Positions 44,695 through 54,540 are shown, counted from the stretch's first letter. The stretch is DNA of 64,000 bases from UBA1563 sp037440065 (GCA_037440065.1 JBBIUV010000018.1:1-64000), one strand, 5' to 3'. Program-made: numbers and translations. The notes: generated from the sequence alone by a model not told the origin.

Positions 44695-46905
44695 GTGGAC
44701 ACAATAGAGCTAAATAAAAATAAGAAGCTGTTAATTGGAATTTTTATTCTGCTGGTAATTATTACCAGTGTAGCTTCTTTTTTTTATTTGCAGTTCATAA
44801 ACACGAATCCCATCCCCGCGTTTCTCCAGAACAAATTCATTCCCGTAATCATATGTGCGATATTGATAATCGCTGTGATTGCGTTATTCCTTGGACTGCA
44901 GCACCAAAAAAAATGGGTTCGCGAGTTAAAAAATTTTATTACCTCGGAAGTAACAGAGAAAGCGCTTCTTTCGCATTATCAAATTATAACGAAGTATGCC
45001 AACGATATTATTCTTTTAGTTGATCAAAAAGGAATTATTGTTGAAGTAAACCAGCAAGCGTTAAAAACGTACGGATTTATGAGACGAGAAATCATAAATC
45101 AAAATGTGGTGCTGGTCTTTGCTCCGAAGAGTATCCGTGGAATGTCTAAAATTGTAAAAGCATTTGAAAGCCGTGAAGGGGTTATCTTCGAAGCGGTACA
45201 TCGGAAGAAAAACGGTGAAGAATTTCCGGTCGAAATATCAGCGCGGTTAATTGAGATTGGCGGAGAAACATTAATTCAAAACAGTATCCGTGATATTTCA
45301 GAGAAGAAAAAGATAGTTGAAGACCTTGAGTTTTCCCAAACATTGTTGCAAAAAGTTTTCGATAGTCTGGAAGAAGCGATTTTTCTCATCAACCCGACTG
45401 AAAGAAAAATAGAAAATGTCAATCATGCCGCAATTAAAACTTTTGGCTACGAAAAAGAAGAATTACTTCAGCGTGGTAGCGAAATCCTTTTTGGTGATAC
45501 TGCAAGGTTCGAATCATTTATTAAGCAGTCATTTTCAATTTATGCAAAGCAAGATTTTTTTGAAACGGAACTTACCATGGAACGGAAAAACGGTGAGGTG
45601 GTTCCCGTATATTTCTATGGAAAAGCGTTAAGTGATGCTAAGAAAAAAATCTCGTTGATTATTGGTGTTGTTAGAGATATTTCCCTCATCAAAAAAACCG
45701 AGCAAACGTTAATCGATGCAAAGAATAGAGCCGAAGAAATGAATCGGCTGAAATCAAACTTTCTTGCAAACATGAGTCACGAGTTGCGCACTCCTCTAAT
45801 TTCAATACTTGGTTTTGCGGAAATTTTGATTGATTCAAGCGAAGATTCTTCTATTCAGGAATCGTCAAAAAATATTTTGTATGGCGGAAGAAGGCTGCTG
45901 GAAACACTTAATGTTATTCTACAATTCTCAAGAATCGAAGCGGAAAAGGTCGTTCTTACAGTGGAGTTGTTTGATGTGGTTGCTTCCATTCGAGGAATTA
46001 CCGAGAAGTACAAAATTTTCGCTCAACAAAAAAACATCAAGCTGTTTTTTGAAAACGAAACAGATGAATGTTTTGCCGAAACGGACAAAGTGCTTTTTGA
46101 GGAAATTCTTTCGCAGATTTTGAATAACGCGATTAAATTTACCAATGAAGGAACGGTGATCGTTGTTCTTAAAAAAGATGAAGCAGATTTTGCAAAATAT
46201 TTTACGATAGAAATTTCAGATTCGGGAATCGGTATTGCCTCCGAAAATTGTAAAATAATTTTTGATGAATTCCGTCAAGTTAGCGAAGGAGTTACGCGCG
46301 GTTATGAAGGCTTGGGACTCGGTCTAACGATTGTCAAAAAATATACATCACTTTTGAAAGGAAGTATCGAAGTTCATAGTGAATTAGGCGTTGGTTCAAC
46401 GTTTACGCTCCATTTTCCAATTGTTGAGTCTCATGCAGCTCATCTTCCTCCGGTTAAATCTCCAACACTCGAGGAAGAAAAAAAGACGTTTAGTTTGACT
46501 GAATTTTTCAAAGAGACAAAGTTTGAGAACAATCTTCCGGTTGTTTTGTTGGTTGAAGATGACCCCTCTACGAGTGACGTGATCACAATTTTTTTAAGAA
46601 AAGTATGTAGACTTGAATACGCCAACCGGGCAGATAAAGCGATTCAGAAAGCAACCGAGAAAAAGTACAATGCAATATTGATGGATATTAATTTGGGAAA
46701 AGGTCCGACGGGAACGGAAGCAATGAAATTGATCAAACAAAATACCATTAACAGCGATACTCCAATGATTGCCGTTACCGCCTACGCACTCGATAATGAA
46801 AAAGAAGTGTTGCTCTCTGCCGGTTTTACTGATTTTATCTCTAAGCCATTTAATAAAATTGAAATTACAAAAAAACTAACTTCATGTTTAATGAAGAGTA
46901 GTTAG
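44695..46905 (+). CDS. Hybrid sensor histidine kinase (PAS-PAS-HisKA-HATPase-REC)
   Basis: A 736-residue hybrid kinase. Two transmembrane helices (about 10-32 and 45-65) flank only a short external loop, so sensing is probably cytoplasmic. Two PAS domains follow (about 95-205 and 215-335). The phosphorylated histidine is H362 (NMSHELRTP), the ATP domain carries NNAIKFTNEG and GLGLGL, and the receiver has its acceptor aspartate at D664 (LMDINLG) and the conserved K in ISKPF. The start is GTG with no good ribosome site. No response regulator is adjacent. Confidence 0.92.
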   Translation: MDTIELNKNKKLLIGIFILLVIITSVASFFYLQFINTNPIPAFLQNKFIPVIICAILIIAVIALFLGLQHQKKWVRELKNFITSEVTEKALLSHYQIITKYANDIILLVDQKGIIVEVNQQALKTYGFMRREIINQNVVLVFAPKSIRGMSKIVKAFESREGVIFEAVHRKKNGEEFPVEISARLIEIGGETLIQNSIRDISEKKKIVEDLEFSQTLLQKVFDSLEEAIFLINPTERKIENVNHAAIKTFGYEKEELLQRGSEILFGDTARFESFIKQSFSIYAKQDFFETELTMERKNGEVVPVYFYGKALSDAKKKISLIIGVVRDISLIKKTEQTLIDAKNRAEEMNRLKSNFLANMSHELRTPLISILGFAEILIDSSEDSSIQESSKNILYGGRRLLETLNVILQFSRIEAEKVVLTVELFDVVASIRGITEKYKIFAQQKNIKLFFENETDECFAETDKVLFEEILSQILNNAIKFTNEGTVIVVLKKDEADFAKYFTIEISDSGIGIASENCKIIFDEFRQVSEGVTRGYEGLGLGLTIVKKYTSLLKGSIEVHSELGVGSTFTLHFPIVESHAAHLPPVKSPTLEEEKKTFSLTEFFKETKFENNLPVVLLVEDDPSTSDVITIFLRKVCRLEYANRADKAIQKATEKKYNAILMDINLGKGPTGTEAMKLIKQNTINSDTPMIAVTAYALDNEKEVLLSAGFTDFISKPFNKIEITKKLTSCLMKSS

Positions 46906-47387
46906 TTTGAGGCGATTTTTTTTAATGCTACTTCGTCCAAGCGAAACGTTGTCCATTCGTCCATCGGTTTTGCTCCAAGTGATTTATAAAATTTGATTGC
47001 CGGTTCATTCCAATCAAGCACAGCCCACTCCATTCTACCGCAATTTTCTTCAACTGATTTCTTGATTAAATAGATCAACATCTTTTTGCCGATTCCACCT
47101 CCACGCAGTTCGGGCAGAACAAAGAGATCTTCCAGGTACAACCCCTTTTTCCCTATGAAAGTAGAAAAATTATAAAAATAGACAGCATACGCTACAGGTT
47201 CGTTATTCAAATAACCAAAGACCACTTCGGCGCTCGGTTTTTCACCGAATAAAGATTCTCTCAAAATTTCTTCTGCTGCAATTACTTCGTGTGAAAGTTT
47301 TTCATATTCAGCGATCTTTTTAATAAAGGAAAGAATTAAAGGAACGTCTTCTTCTTTAGCTTGTTTTATAATTAATTCCGATTGCAT
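46902..47387 (-). CDS. GNAT acetyltransferase, diamine N-acetyltransferase-like
   Basis: A 161-residue acetyl-CoA-dependent transferase. The acyl-CoA loop is LPELRGGGIGKKML. The layout (KIAEYEKL near the start, LYLEDLFVLPELRG, then WNEPAIKFYKSLGA) closely resembles spermidine/spermine acetyltransferase-type proteins, so polyamines or thialysine-like amines are likely substrates. The gene end overlaps the histidine kinase gene tail by four bases in convergent orientation. AAAGGA lies before the ATG. Confidence 0.87.
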   Translation of the reverse strand: MQSELIIKQAKEEDVPLILSFIKKIAEYEKLSHEVIAAEEILRESLFGEKPSAEVVFGYLNNEPVAYAVYFYNFSTFIGKKGLYLEDLFVLPELRGGGIGKKMLIYLIKKSVEENCGRMEWAVLDWNEPAIKFYKSLGAKPMDEWTTFRLDEVALKKIASN

Positions 47388-47407
47388 TTTTTTCCTTTAA
47401 GTGATTG

Positions 47408-48196
47408 TTAATAGTGTGGTTCGATTGTAGCAGTGTCGCCGATAGTTAAAGTTTTTCCAACTTCCGTTAAGGGAATTTTTGTGTTCACGCAAAAGCGATA
47501 ATAGTGATCGAACTGAGAAATGCTTGACCAATTTGGCAGAGTATTTTTTCGCATTTCGGAAAAATGTTTTTGGAAGGAGGGTATCGCCTCACCATTTTCC
47601 GGATTTTTTGTCGGAACAGAGCATCTTGCGCATGGATTTACTCCAGCGAATTTGGTTTCACCTATTTGAAAAACTTTCTCCTCTTCTTTTTCACCAAACA
47701 AATTGTCCTCCCAAAATGGAGGAGATGCGTTTATCAAAAGATTAGGACGAAATCTCCGGTACAATTCTTCAAAAGAAATAGCCGAAAACCATTTAGCTAC
47801 CTCTTCCAAACTTGCAGTACTTACAACCGTTGGACCATAAGCAGTAAGGTCATCCGGGAAACCGCTCTCTTTGTTTTGCCTGAAGAAAAGTTTTTTTTCG
47901 AAAAGCTCAGAGAAGAATTTTTCTATCTCATTTTTTTCTTTTTCAAGATGGAAGATTTTTTTGAGATTATCTTGTTTAACGGAAACTTCCACAAGCGATG
48001 CAGTTAAATTGAAGTGAGTCTGAATAGAATGTATTTGAGGAAATTTCTTTCCGTTTATGAATTTCCCATCTTCATCAATAAAAGCAAACTCCCGGTCATA
48101 ACGCAAGCTTCCACCTTGAGTAATTTCAACCGAATCAAGGTTGATACCATCGAATGATTTGATCGGGTAAACGGTTATGCGTTCGAGTGATTTCAT
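47408..48196 (-). CDS. MOSC-domain protein (YcbX/mARC-like)
   Basis: A 262-residue protein with an N-terminal beta-barrel domain (ITVYPIKSFDGI) and a C-terminal MOSC domain with the cysteine motif NPCARCSVPT, which in relatives binds the molybdenum cofactor. YcbX and mARC proteins reduce N-hydroxylated compounds. The ferredoxin tail of YcbX is missing, so an outside electron donor would be needed. A second molybdenum-type protein besides the hydroxylases earlier in the window, it implies that the cell makes the cofactor. Confidence 0.88.
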   Translation of the reverse strand: MKSLERITVYPIKSFDGINLDSVEITQGGSLRYDREFAFIDEDGKFINGKKFPQIHSIQTHFNLTASLVEVSVKQDNLKKIFHLEKEKNEIEKFFSELFEKKLFFRQNKESGFPDDLTAYGPTVVSTASLEEVAKWFSAISFEELYRRFRPNLLINASPPFWEDNLFGEKEEEKVFQIGETKFAGVNPCARCSVPTKNPENGEAIPSFQKHFSEMRKNTLPNWSSISQFDHYYRFCVNTKIPLTEVGKTLTIGDTATIEPHY

Positions 48197-48211
48197 AAAG
48201 CGGAAAAGGGT

Positions 48212-48240
48212 ATGCTGCCCGCATACTTAGCGGGCAGCGT
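48212..48240 (-). terminator. GC-rich hairpin between phosphohexomutase and MOSC genes
   Basis: A 9-bp perfect GC-rich stem (GCTGCCCGC and GCGGGCAGC, 7-base loop) extends to 11 bp with a G-T pair. On the minus strand it follows the phosphohexomutase stop by 10 bases and is followed by TACCCTTTTCC, a weak T-run. It is probably a partial terminator. Confidence 0.6.
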
Positions 48241-48249
48241 GATATTAAT

Positions 48250-49596
48250 TTATTTTCTAATTAATTGGAGAAGTTCATCGGTTTTTGTTTTCATCAGTGT
48301 TTCATCATTGCGGGTCTCAACATTAAGGCGAATGATCGGTTCGGTATTGGACATACGTAAATTGAAACGCCATTCGTCATATTCGATGCTGATACCGTCA
48401 ACAGATTCACGTTTTCCGCCCGGATAAGCTGCTTCAATTTCTTTTATCTTTGCGGCTGGATCGGTAATAGTTGAATTAATTTCTCCGGAGCAAGGATAAT
48501 TTTTCATCATTTCGCCGACGAGTTGGGAAAGAGTTTTGCCTTCTTCAGACATTAATTGCATAACAAGTAAGAATGGAATTATTCCACTATCCGAATAGGC
48601 ATTTTCTCTAAAGTAATGATGCGCCGACATTTCACCGCCGTAAATAGCGTTAACCTCTCTCATTTTTTGTTTGATAAATGCATGACCGCTTTTTGATTGT
48701 ACAGCGTTTCCGTTTGCTTTGGTAACAACTTCAACAGTGTTCCAAACTAAGCGCGGATCGTGAATGATATTTTCTCCCGGGAATTTTTTCAAAATGGATT
48801 TTGCAAGCAAACCAACGATGTAATATCCCTCTATAAAATTTCCGAATTCATCAAAGAAGAAGCATCGATCGTAATCACCATCCCAGGCAACTCCCAAATC
48901 AGCTTTGTTGGCAATGATAGAATCTATCGTAGGTTTTCTGTTTTCTTCGAGCATTGGATTTGGAACACCGTTTGGAAATGTAGGATCAGGTTCGTTAAAT
49001 AGTTTGATCATCTGGCAGGGAAGATTTGGCTCAAGAAGATTTAATATTGGTCCAACGCAGCCGTTACCAGCATTTACAACCACCTTCATTGGATTTAATT
49101 TTTTCACATCGAAAAATTTATCAAGGTTTGCAATGAATTCTTTTGTAATATCTTGTTTTGTGATCGTTCCTTTTTTATCCGCGAGAGGAAGAAAATCATT
49201 TTGCAAAATAATCTGCTCAACTTCTTTTAAACCAGAATCATAGCCAACGGGAACAGAATCTTTTTTCACCACTTTCATTCCGTTGTACTCCGGAGGATTG
49301 TGACTTGCGGTTATCATAACCCCTGCTTCTGTTCCAAGAAAAGAGGTAGCAAAGTAGATCATCTCAGTTCCGCAGAGACCAATATCAATCACATTAACTC
49401 CGCTGTCGGTAAATCCTTTTGCCAGTGCGTCGGAGAGTAGTTGAGACGAACTTCTAACATCATGTCCAATAACGGCAGTTTTACATGAAAGATGTTTGGT
49501 AAGTCCGCGCCCAAAATTATAAGCAAGTTCTTCATTCAGTTCTGAAGGAACTTTTCCTCGAATATCGTAAGCTTTAAAAGATGCTATTTTCTCCAT
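48250..49596 (-). CDS. manB: Phosphomannomutase/phosphoglucomutase
   Basis: Interconverts hexose 6- and 1-phosphates for sugar-nucleotide synthesis. The 448-residue protein has the phosphoserine S98 (TASHNPPEYNG), the metal loop D239, D241 and D243 (DGDYDRC), the sugar-binding GGEMSAHH and the phosphate-binding C-terminal domain (RMSNTEPIIRLN). The N-terminus (FKAYDIRGKVP) is of the AlgC type. GAGAGGAAA lies before the ATG. Confidence 0.95.
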   Translation of the reverse strand: MEKIASFKAYDIRGKVPSELNEELAYNFGRGLTKHLSCKTAVIGHDVRSSSQLLSDALAKGFTDSGVNVIDIGLCGTEMIYFATSFLGTEAGVMITASHNPPEYNGMKVVKKDSVPVGYDSGLKEVEQIILQNDFLPLADKKGTITKQDITKEFIANLDKFFDVKKLNPMKVVVNAGNGCVGPILNLLEPNLPCQMIKLFNEPDPTFPNGVPNPMLEENRKPTIDSIIANKADLGVAWDGDYDRCFFFDEFGNFIEGYYIVGLLAKSILKKFPGENIIHDPRLVWNTVEVVTKANGNAVQSKSGHAFIKQKMREVNAIYGGEMSAHHYFRENAYSDSGIIPFLLVMQLMSEEGKTLSQLVGEMMKNYPCSGEINSTITDPAAKIKEIEAAYPGGKRESVDGISIEYDEWRFNLRMSNTEPIIRLNVETRNDETLMKTKTDELLQLIRK

Positions 49597-49738
49597 GATT
49601 TCCTCTCGTTTGATTTTGTTAATTCAGTTCCTAAAATTAGGCTTTTCTGGTTATAATTGGAATAAGATGGAGAAAAATTTTTTCTTAGGAAAGAATCGAT
49701 TCATTAAATAAGTTTACAAGCAAAAAATGGAGTAACTT

Positions 49739-50047
49739 ATCGCAACAATTTCTACGGTACCCTTACATTTTACGAAGTGCAATAATGTGAAGTGTAATAC
49801 TATCTTCTTATTAAATCCGCACGAACAACCGGATAAATTGGGGTTTTTATGTCCGGAGTGCAGCAATAAAGTTTTAACTCATCACGCAGTGCAATGTTCA
49901 AGTTGCCAGACGGTGTTAAACTTTGTCCGCGCATCCGCGCTCGAAGAAAAAGTCACGTTCAGTATTGAAAAGTGTTCTCATTGCGTTGGTACGGTTGAAG
50001 ACGAATGGGAAATTGAACCTTTATATAGCTCCGGAATGTATACTTAA
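49739..50047 (+). CDS. Small double zinc-ribbon protein, start uncertain
   Basis: The only standard start in frame is GTG 49787 (86 residues), but it leaves seven zinc-type cysteines. Reading upstream adds KCNNVKC and gives eight, paired as CxxxxC, CPEC, CSSC and CSHC, enough for two zinc sites. GGAG at 49729-49732 lies six bases before an ATC codon at 49739, which follows an in-frame TAA. I therefore mark the longer frame and flag a non-standard start. The protein is soluble and has no recognised family; RNA or protein contact by the zinc ribbons is a guess. Confidence 0.55.
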   Translation: MATISTVPLHFTKCNNVKCNTIFLLNPHEQPDKLGFLCPECSNKVLTHHAVQCSSCQTVLNFVRASALEEKVTFSIEKCSHCVGTVEDEWEIEPLYSSGMYT

Positions 50048-50163
50048 TTTTCCGGAGCAGCCTTTCTCTTTCACAATGTTTTGCTGCTCATCTTATCATT
50101 CTTGAGAAGTGTTACTTCCAAGTTAGTGGGGATTATAAACTTAATTAATTTAAACTATCTTTA

Positions 50164-50181
50164 ATATAAGGCACCTTATAT
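50164..50181 (+). promoter_or_regulatory. Palindrome overlapping the S46 peptidase start
   Basis: ATATAAGG-CA-CCTTATAT is an 8+8 inverted repeat that contains the ribosome site AAGG and the first two bases of the first ATG. It could be an operator or a hairpin that limits initiation. The next codon is also ATG. Confidence 0.4.
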
Positions 50182-52357
50182 GATGTACAAATCTACAAAA
50201 GCACGATTTGTAAGTTCTCTTGTGCTGATGACTTTTTTTGTCATGGGCTGTGGATCTACAATTGACTCTACAAAATCGCATTCGGATCAATGGTTAAATA
50301 TAGATACCATCAAAGCCGGTAAATTCGATACCGGAAAAATGTGGACGTTCGATTTTCCTCCGAAAGATTATTTCAAATCAGAATATAATTTTTCTTTGAA
50401 TGAAGAATGGTTAGACAATGTTAGAATGTCCTCCTTACGTTTTGCCAGCTACTGTTCTGCCTCCTTTGTTTCTGAAGATGGATTAGTAATGACGAACGAT
50501 CATTGCGCACGCGAAAGTGTTGGAAAAGTTAATAGAGAAGGGGAAAATTTAGCTGACGATGGTTTTATTGCAAACACTTTAGCTGATGAAAGAAAAGTTC
50601 CGGGATTATATGTTTCTCAGTTAGTCGAAATTCAAGATGTAACGGCTCAGGTTCAATCCGCAATTGATGCCGGAAAAACCGATGCCGAAGTTGCAAAGAA
50701 CAAACAAAATAAAATTACTGAATTAACAGATAAAGCTCTTGCTGCAAAAGGGAAGAGTTATACTGCACAAGTAGTAACCTTTTACAACGGCGGAAAATAT
50801 TCTCTCTATGTTTATAGAAAATTTGATGACGTAAGAATAGTTTTTGCTCCCGAGGTTCAGATGGGATTTTTCGGCGGAGATCCTGATAATTTTACCTATC
50901 CACGTTATGATCTCGACTGTTCATTTTTCCGCGTTTATGATGAAAACGGAGAACCGTTGAAAACAAAAAACTATTTCAAATGGTCAACCAATGGCGCTGT
51001 TGAAGGTGAGCCTGTATTTGTTGTAGGAAACCCTGGACGTACAAGCCGTTTGTCAACCACCTCAATTCTCGAATATCAGAGAGATTATGCTTATCCGTTG
51101 ACAATGGATTTATTAAACGGTGCAGTTAGTATTTATGAACAAGTTATTGCAGAGCATCCTGATCGGAAGTTCGAACTGCAAGACCGCTTATTTAGTATGG
51201 CAAATTCGCAAAAAGCTTATAAAGGAATCTTAGACGGACTAAGGAATCCAATCTTCATGCAGAAGAAAAAAGATTTTGAAGCAAAATTCAAAGCTGCAGT
51301 TATGGCTAAACCTGAATTAAAAGCAAAATATGGTGAACTTTGGGATAAAATTGCCGGAACAAGAGCAGAAGCCAAACAGTACTTCGCTAGAAATGCAGCC
51401 TTTAATGTGGCAGGTAGAGGCATTTCAACTGAGTATTTCCAAGTTGCAAACAAACTGGTTGATTTTGCTCAACAGATGAAGTTACCTGATTCTGAAAGAA
51501 TGAAGCAGTATAAAGAATCAGAAGTTGAAAATGTAAAGGCAAATTTAGCCCCAGTTAATTTTGATAAAACGGTAGCAGATAAATTTGCTGCTGTGGTCAT
51601 TGGAATAAATATAAAACTTCTTGGTGAAGATTCTGAATTATCAAAAATCCTTACCGGTGGAAAAAAGGGAAATGAAGCTTTGCAGTATGCTGTCAACAAA
51701 TCGATTTTAAGTGATGTTGAAAAAGTTAATCAACTTGTTGCAGCTGGACCTGATGCAATTCTTTCTTCCGACGATCCATTTATTCAATATATTGTTAAGA
51801 CCGAAAAGCAATTAGAAGAAGTGCAGGCCAAGATAAAAGAAATTAACGAACGCGAAGCAAACTATGTTCAATTATTGGGTAGAGCAATGTTTGAAGTGTA
51901 TGGAACTTCAATTCCGCCTGACGCGACTTTTACACTTCGTATTGCTGATGGTGTTGTTAAAAGCTACGATTATAACGGAACAAAAGCGCCGGTTAATACC
52001 ACTTTTTACGGATTGTATGATCGATATTATTCCTTCAATAAACAATCTCCGTGGAATTTGCCAAAACGCTGGGAAAATCCTTCAGCAGATTTCAATCTTG
52101 AAACTCCGATGAATTTTATATCTACTAATGATATTATCGGTGGAAACTCCGGAAGTCCTTTAATAAACAAAAATGCCGAAGTTGTTGGATTAGCTTTTGA
52201 CGGAAACATTGAAAGCCTACCGGGTAACTTTATCTTTGATGAGACAGCTAACAGAACGGTTTCCGTTCACTCATCCGGAATGCTTGAAGCACTGCAAGAC
52301 ATGTACAAAATGAAACGTTTGAGCGAAGAACTTAAAACCGGGAAAATGGTAAAGTAG
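50180..52357 (+). CDS. S46 dipeptidyl-peptidase, DPP7-like lipoprotein
   Basis: A 725-residue exopeptidase that removes dipeptides from peptide N-termini in the periplasm or on the cell surface. It has a lipobox (VMGC, C24). The catalytic histidine is H108 (TNDHC) and the serine about S657 (GGNSGSP). The S1-pocket residue in FDGN is Gly, as in DPP7 (hydrophobic P1) rather than Arg as in DPP11 (acidic P1), based on what is known of these two enzymes. Such peptidases feed amino-acid use. A strong terminator follows. Confidence 0.93.
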   Translation: MMYKSTKARFVSSLVLMTFFVMGCGSTIDSTKSHSDQWLNIDTIKAGKFDTGKMWTFDFPPKDYFKSEYNFSLNEEWLDNVRMSSLRFASYCSASFVSEDGLVMTNDHCARESVGKVNREGENLADDGFIANTLADERKVPGLYVSQLVEIQDVTAQVQSAIDAGKTDAEVAKNKQNKITELTDKALAAKGKSYTAQVVTFYNGGKYSLYVYRKFDDVRIVFAPEVQMGFFGGDPDNFTYPRYDLDCSFFRVYDENGEPLKTKNYFKWSTNGAVEGEPVFVVGNPGRTSRLSTTSILEYQRDYAYPLTMDLLNGAVSIYEQVIAEHPDRKFELQDRLFSMANSQKAYKGILDGLRNPIFMQKKKDFEAKFKAAVMAKPELKAKYGELWDKIAGTRAEAKQYFARNAAFNVAGRGISTEYFQVANKLVDFAQQMKLPDSERMKQYKESEVENVKANLAPVNFDKTVADKFAAVVIGINIKLLGEDSELSKILTGGKKGNEALQYAVNKSILSDVEKVNQLVAAGPDAILSSDDPFIQYIVKTEKQLEEVQAKIKEINEREANYVQLLGRAMFEVYGTSIPPDATFTLRIADGVVKSYDYNGTKAPVNTTFYGLYDRYYSFNKQSPWNLPKRWENPSADFNLETPMNFISTNDIIGGNSGSPLINKNAEVVGLAFDGNIESLPGNFIFDETANRTVSVHSSGMLEALQDMYKMKRLSEELKTGKMVK

Positions 52358-52380
52358 ATTATAGTTAAGAGTAACAAATT

Positions 52381-52413
52381 AAAAAACCGCAGATAGCTTC
52401 TGCGGTTTTTTTT
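52381..52413 (+). terminator. Rho-independent terminator after the S46 peptidase
   Basis: AAAAAACCGCAGA and TCTGCGGTTTTTT form a 13-bp stem with a 5-base loop that runs into an eight-T tract. It lies 23 bases after the stop. Confidence 0.93.
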
Positions 52414-52531
52414 GTTAAGCCACCAAACCCAAAAACATTCATCTCGTAAATCAAAAACAACAATTCATTATTAGGTTTAGTTTTTTTAAGTTACAGAGTG
52501 AAGACATGAAATTTTTTATTTGGGACAAGCA

Positions 52532-54508
52532 ATGAGTTTAAAGAAAATTTTACTGGCTGTAGTTTTGCTTTTGAACATTTCGATAGAAGCTTACAACAAC
52601 CAAGATAGTACAATTAGTTTTAGTGAATTATCCAAAGAATATAAAACACCAAAAGAAAAAGTTACAGCGGTATTAAACTATATTGAGAATGAGCCGGAAT
52701 CCCCTAAGATAAATGTTATAGAACTACTCAAAGCATCAATTAACCTTGCTTCCACCGGCAACTTTAAAGAAGGAGAAGCAAGAGGGCATTATCTGTTCGG
52801 TTTATATTGGGAACGACATGGTGAATTTACAAAATCTATAGACGCACTTACAAGATCTCTTCAATTATATAAAAGTTTGGATTTACCTATAAAAGAAGCT
52901 GATGTTTATCGGGCAATGGGGGAAACTTACCGCGCTGCAGGCGAATACAATTTTGCTTTAAGATATTGCAACATGGCTTTAAAAATTTTTACGGATGCAA
53001 AAGACAGTATCGGTCTTGCCCGAACGTATAACCGTTTTGCAGCAATTTATTTTGAACTTTACGTTAATTCGGGAATAAATCTTTCTCCTGCTCAAACTGC
53101 GACTCCTGAGTTCTCATATAACAAAATAATTGAAAGATGGGTGAAACCTGCGCTATATGATTCTCTAATCTTCTATTCAAACCTAGCGGTGGGTATTGCG
53201 GAAAGAATAAAGTTGCAAGATGTTACTGCTTCAACCTATACTTTACTTGGAACGGCGTACAATACGAGCGGCAGGTTTAAGGAGGCAAAATCATATTTGT
53301 TGAAAGCATTGGAACTAAGTAGAAGTATCCATGCAAATCTCGATGCGGCACTGATCTTGTTGAATATTAGCGATCTTTTGTTTAAAGAAGGAGATCAACT
53401 TGGGGCGCTGGAGTATGCAAAACAATCACAAAAGATGGCCTTGGAAGAAGATTTTAAAGTTTTAGTAATGCATAGTTCTTATTCCTTGGCCCAAAATTAT
53501 TTTAGGTTGGGAAAGTATAAGGAGGCCTACGAATATCTTCAAATATCGAACAATTATTCGTCAATGCTATACAATGATGAAACCAATAAAAAACTTTACC
53601 GTGCACAATTGAAGAGTGAATCGGAAAAACAAGAACTTGCCATCGCCGCGCAGAAAAAAAATCAGAATTATTTAACGGCTATTTTTTCTCTGTTGCTCCT
53701 CTTCGTAAGTATAATAACCTTTATACTTATCAAAAGAAATCGAGAACATAAAAAAGTAAATGTTGAACTTGATAAGATGAATAAAATGATCTCATCTCAA
53801 CGAGATCAACTTTACGGACTTAACGCTACAAAGGACAAACTGTTTTCTGTAATCGCGCATGATTTACGTAGTCCGTTTACCGGATTACTCGGCTTTTCAG
53901 AAATGTTGATAAGTGAATTTGATGAGTTAGAACCAGTTGAGAAAAAGAAATACCTTTCAGAATTACACAGAATAATAACAGATCTTTTCAGCCTACTCAC
54001 AAATTTATTAAGCTGGTCTTCTCTACAATTAGGTAAAACTCAATTTGTTCCAACAGATTTTTCACTATCAAAAGTAGTAGAAAATGCCAATAATTTGTTA
54101 AAGAACAATGCCATCCAGAAAGGGATAACAATTGTAAACGAGATTGACCGGACCACCCGGGTTTTTGCCGATGCTTTTATGATTCAGTCGGTGATCCAGA
54201 ATTTGATTTCTAACGCAATCAAGTTTTCGAATCCGGAAAATGAAATAAAAATTAAGTCAGAATATGAAAATGATTTTATAAAGGTATCTATTGCTGACGC
54301 TGGAATTGGTATTAATGAAGATATGGTTAAACAATTATTCAAAGTTGATGTAAATGTTTCCACGAAAGGAACCAAAGGGGAAAAGGGAACCGGTTTAGGA
54401 TTGCTTATCTGCAAAGAAATGATTGAAAAAAACGACGGACGTATTTGGGTTGAAAGTGAACTGGGGGTGGGATCAATTTTTTATTTTACAATACCGCAGA
54501 GTAAATAG
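52532..54508 (+). CDS. TPR-containing sensor histidine kinase
   Basis: A 658-residue kinase. The ATG at 52532 is preferred over a TTG at 52520 because the signal sequence (MSLKKILLAVVLLLNISIEA) starts there. The periplasmic part (about 60-350) is made of tetratricopeptide repeats (GHYLFGLYWERHGEFTKSI, AMGETYRAAGEYNFAL). A single transmembrane helix (about 384-403) and a short coiled coil lead to the kinase core: H443 (AHDLRSP), NLISNAIKFS and GTGLGL. It has no receiver domain and no adjacent response regulator. The layout is common in Bacteroidota. Confidence 0.92.
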   Translation: MSLKKILLAVVLLLNISIEAYNNQDSTISFSELSKEYKTPKEKVTAVLNYIENEPESPKINVIELLKASINLASTGNFKEGEARGHYLFGLYWERHGEFTKSIDALTRSLQLYKSLDLPIKEADVYRAMGETYRAAGEYNFALRYCNMALKIFTDAKDSIGLARTYNRFAAIYFELYVNSGINLSPAQTATPEFSYNKIIERWVKPALYDSLIFYSNLAVGIAERIKLQDVTASTYTLLGTAYNTSGRFKEAKSYLLKALELSRSIHANLDAALILLNISDLLFKEGDQLGALEYAKQSQKMALEEDFKVLVMHSSYSLAQNYFRLGKYKEAYEYLQISNNYSSMLYNDETNKKLYRAQLKSESEKQELAIAAQKKNQNYLTAIFSLLLLFVSIITFILIKRNREHKKVNVELDKMNKMISSQRDQLYGLNATKDKLFSVIAHDLRSPFTGLLGFSEMLISEFDELEPVEKKKYLSELHRIITDLFSLLTNLLSWSSLQLGKTQFVPTDFSLSKVVENANNLLKNNAIQKGITIVNEIDRTTRVFADAFMIQSVIQNLISNAIKFSNPENEIKIKSEYENDFIKVSIADAGIGINEDMVKQLFKVDVNVSTKGTKGEKGTGLGLLICKEMIEKNDGRIWVESELGVGSIFYFTIPQSK

Positions 54509-54540
54509 AGTTATCGACTAGTGGTAAAATTGTTATAAAA

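Noticed and set aside
46902..46905. Convergent tail overlap of the hybrid kinase and GNAT genes as an antisense control element
   Set aside because: A four-base convergent overlap is common in compact genomes and shows no further structure.
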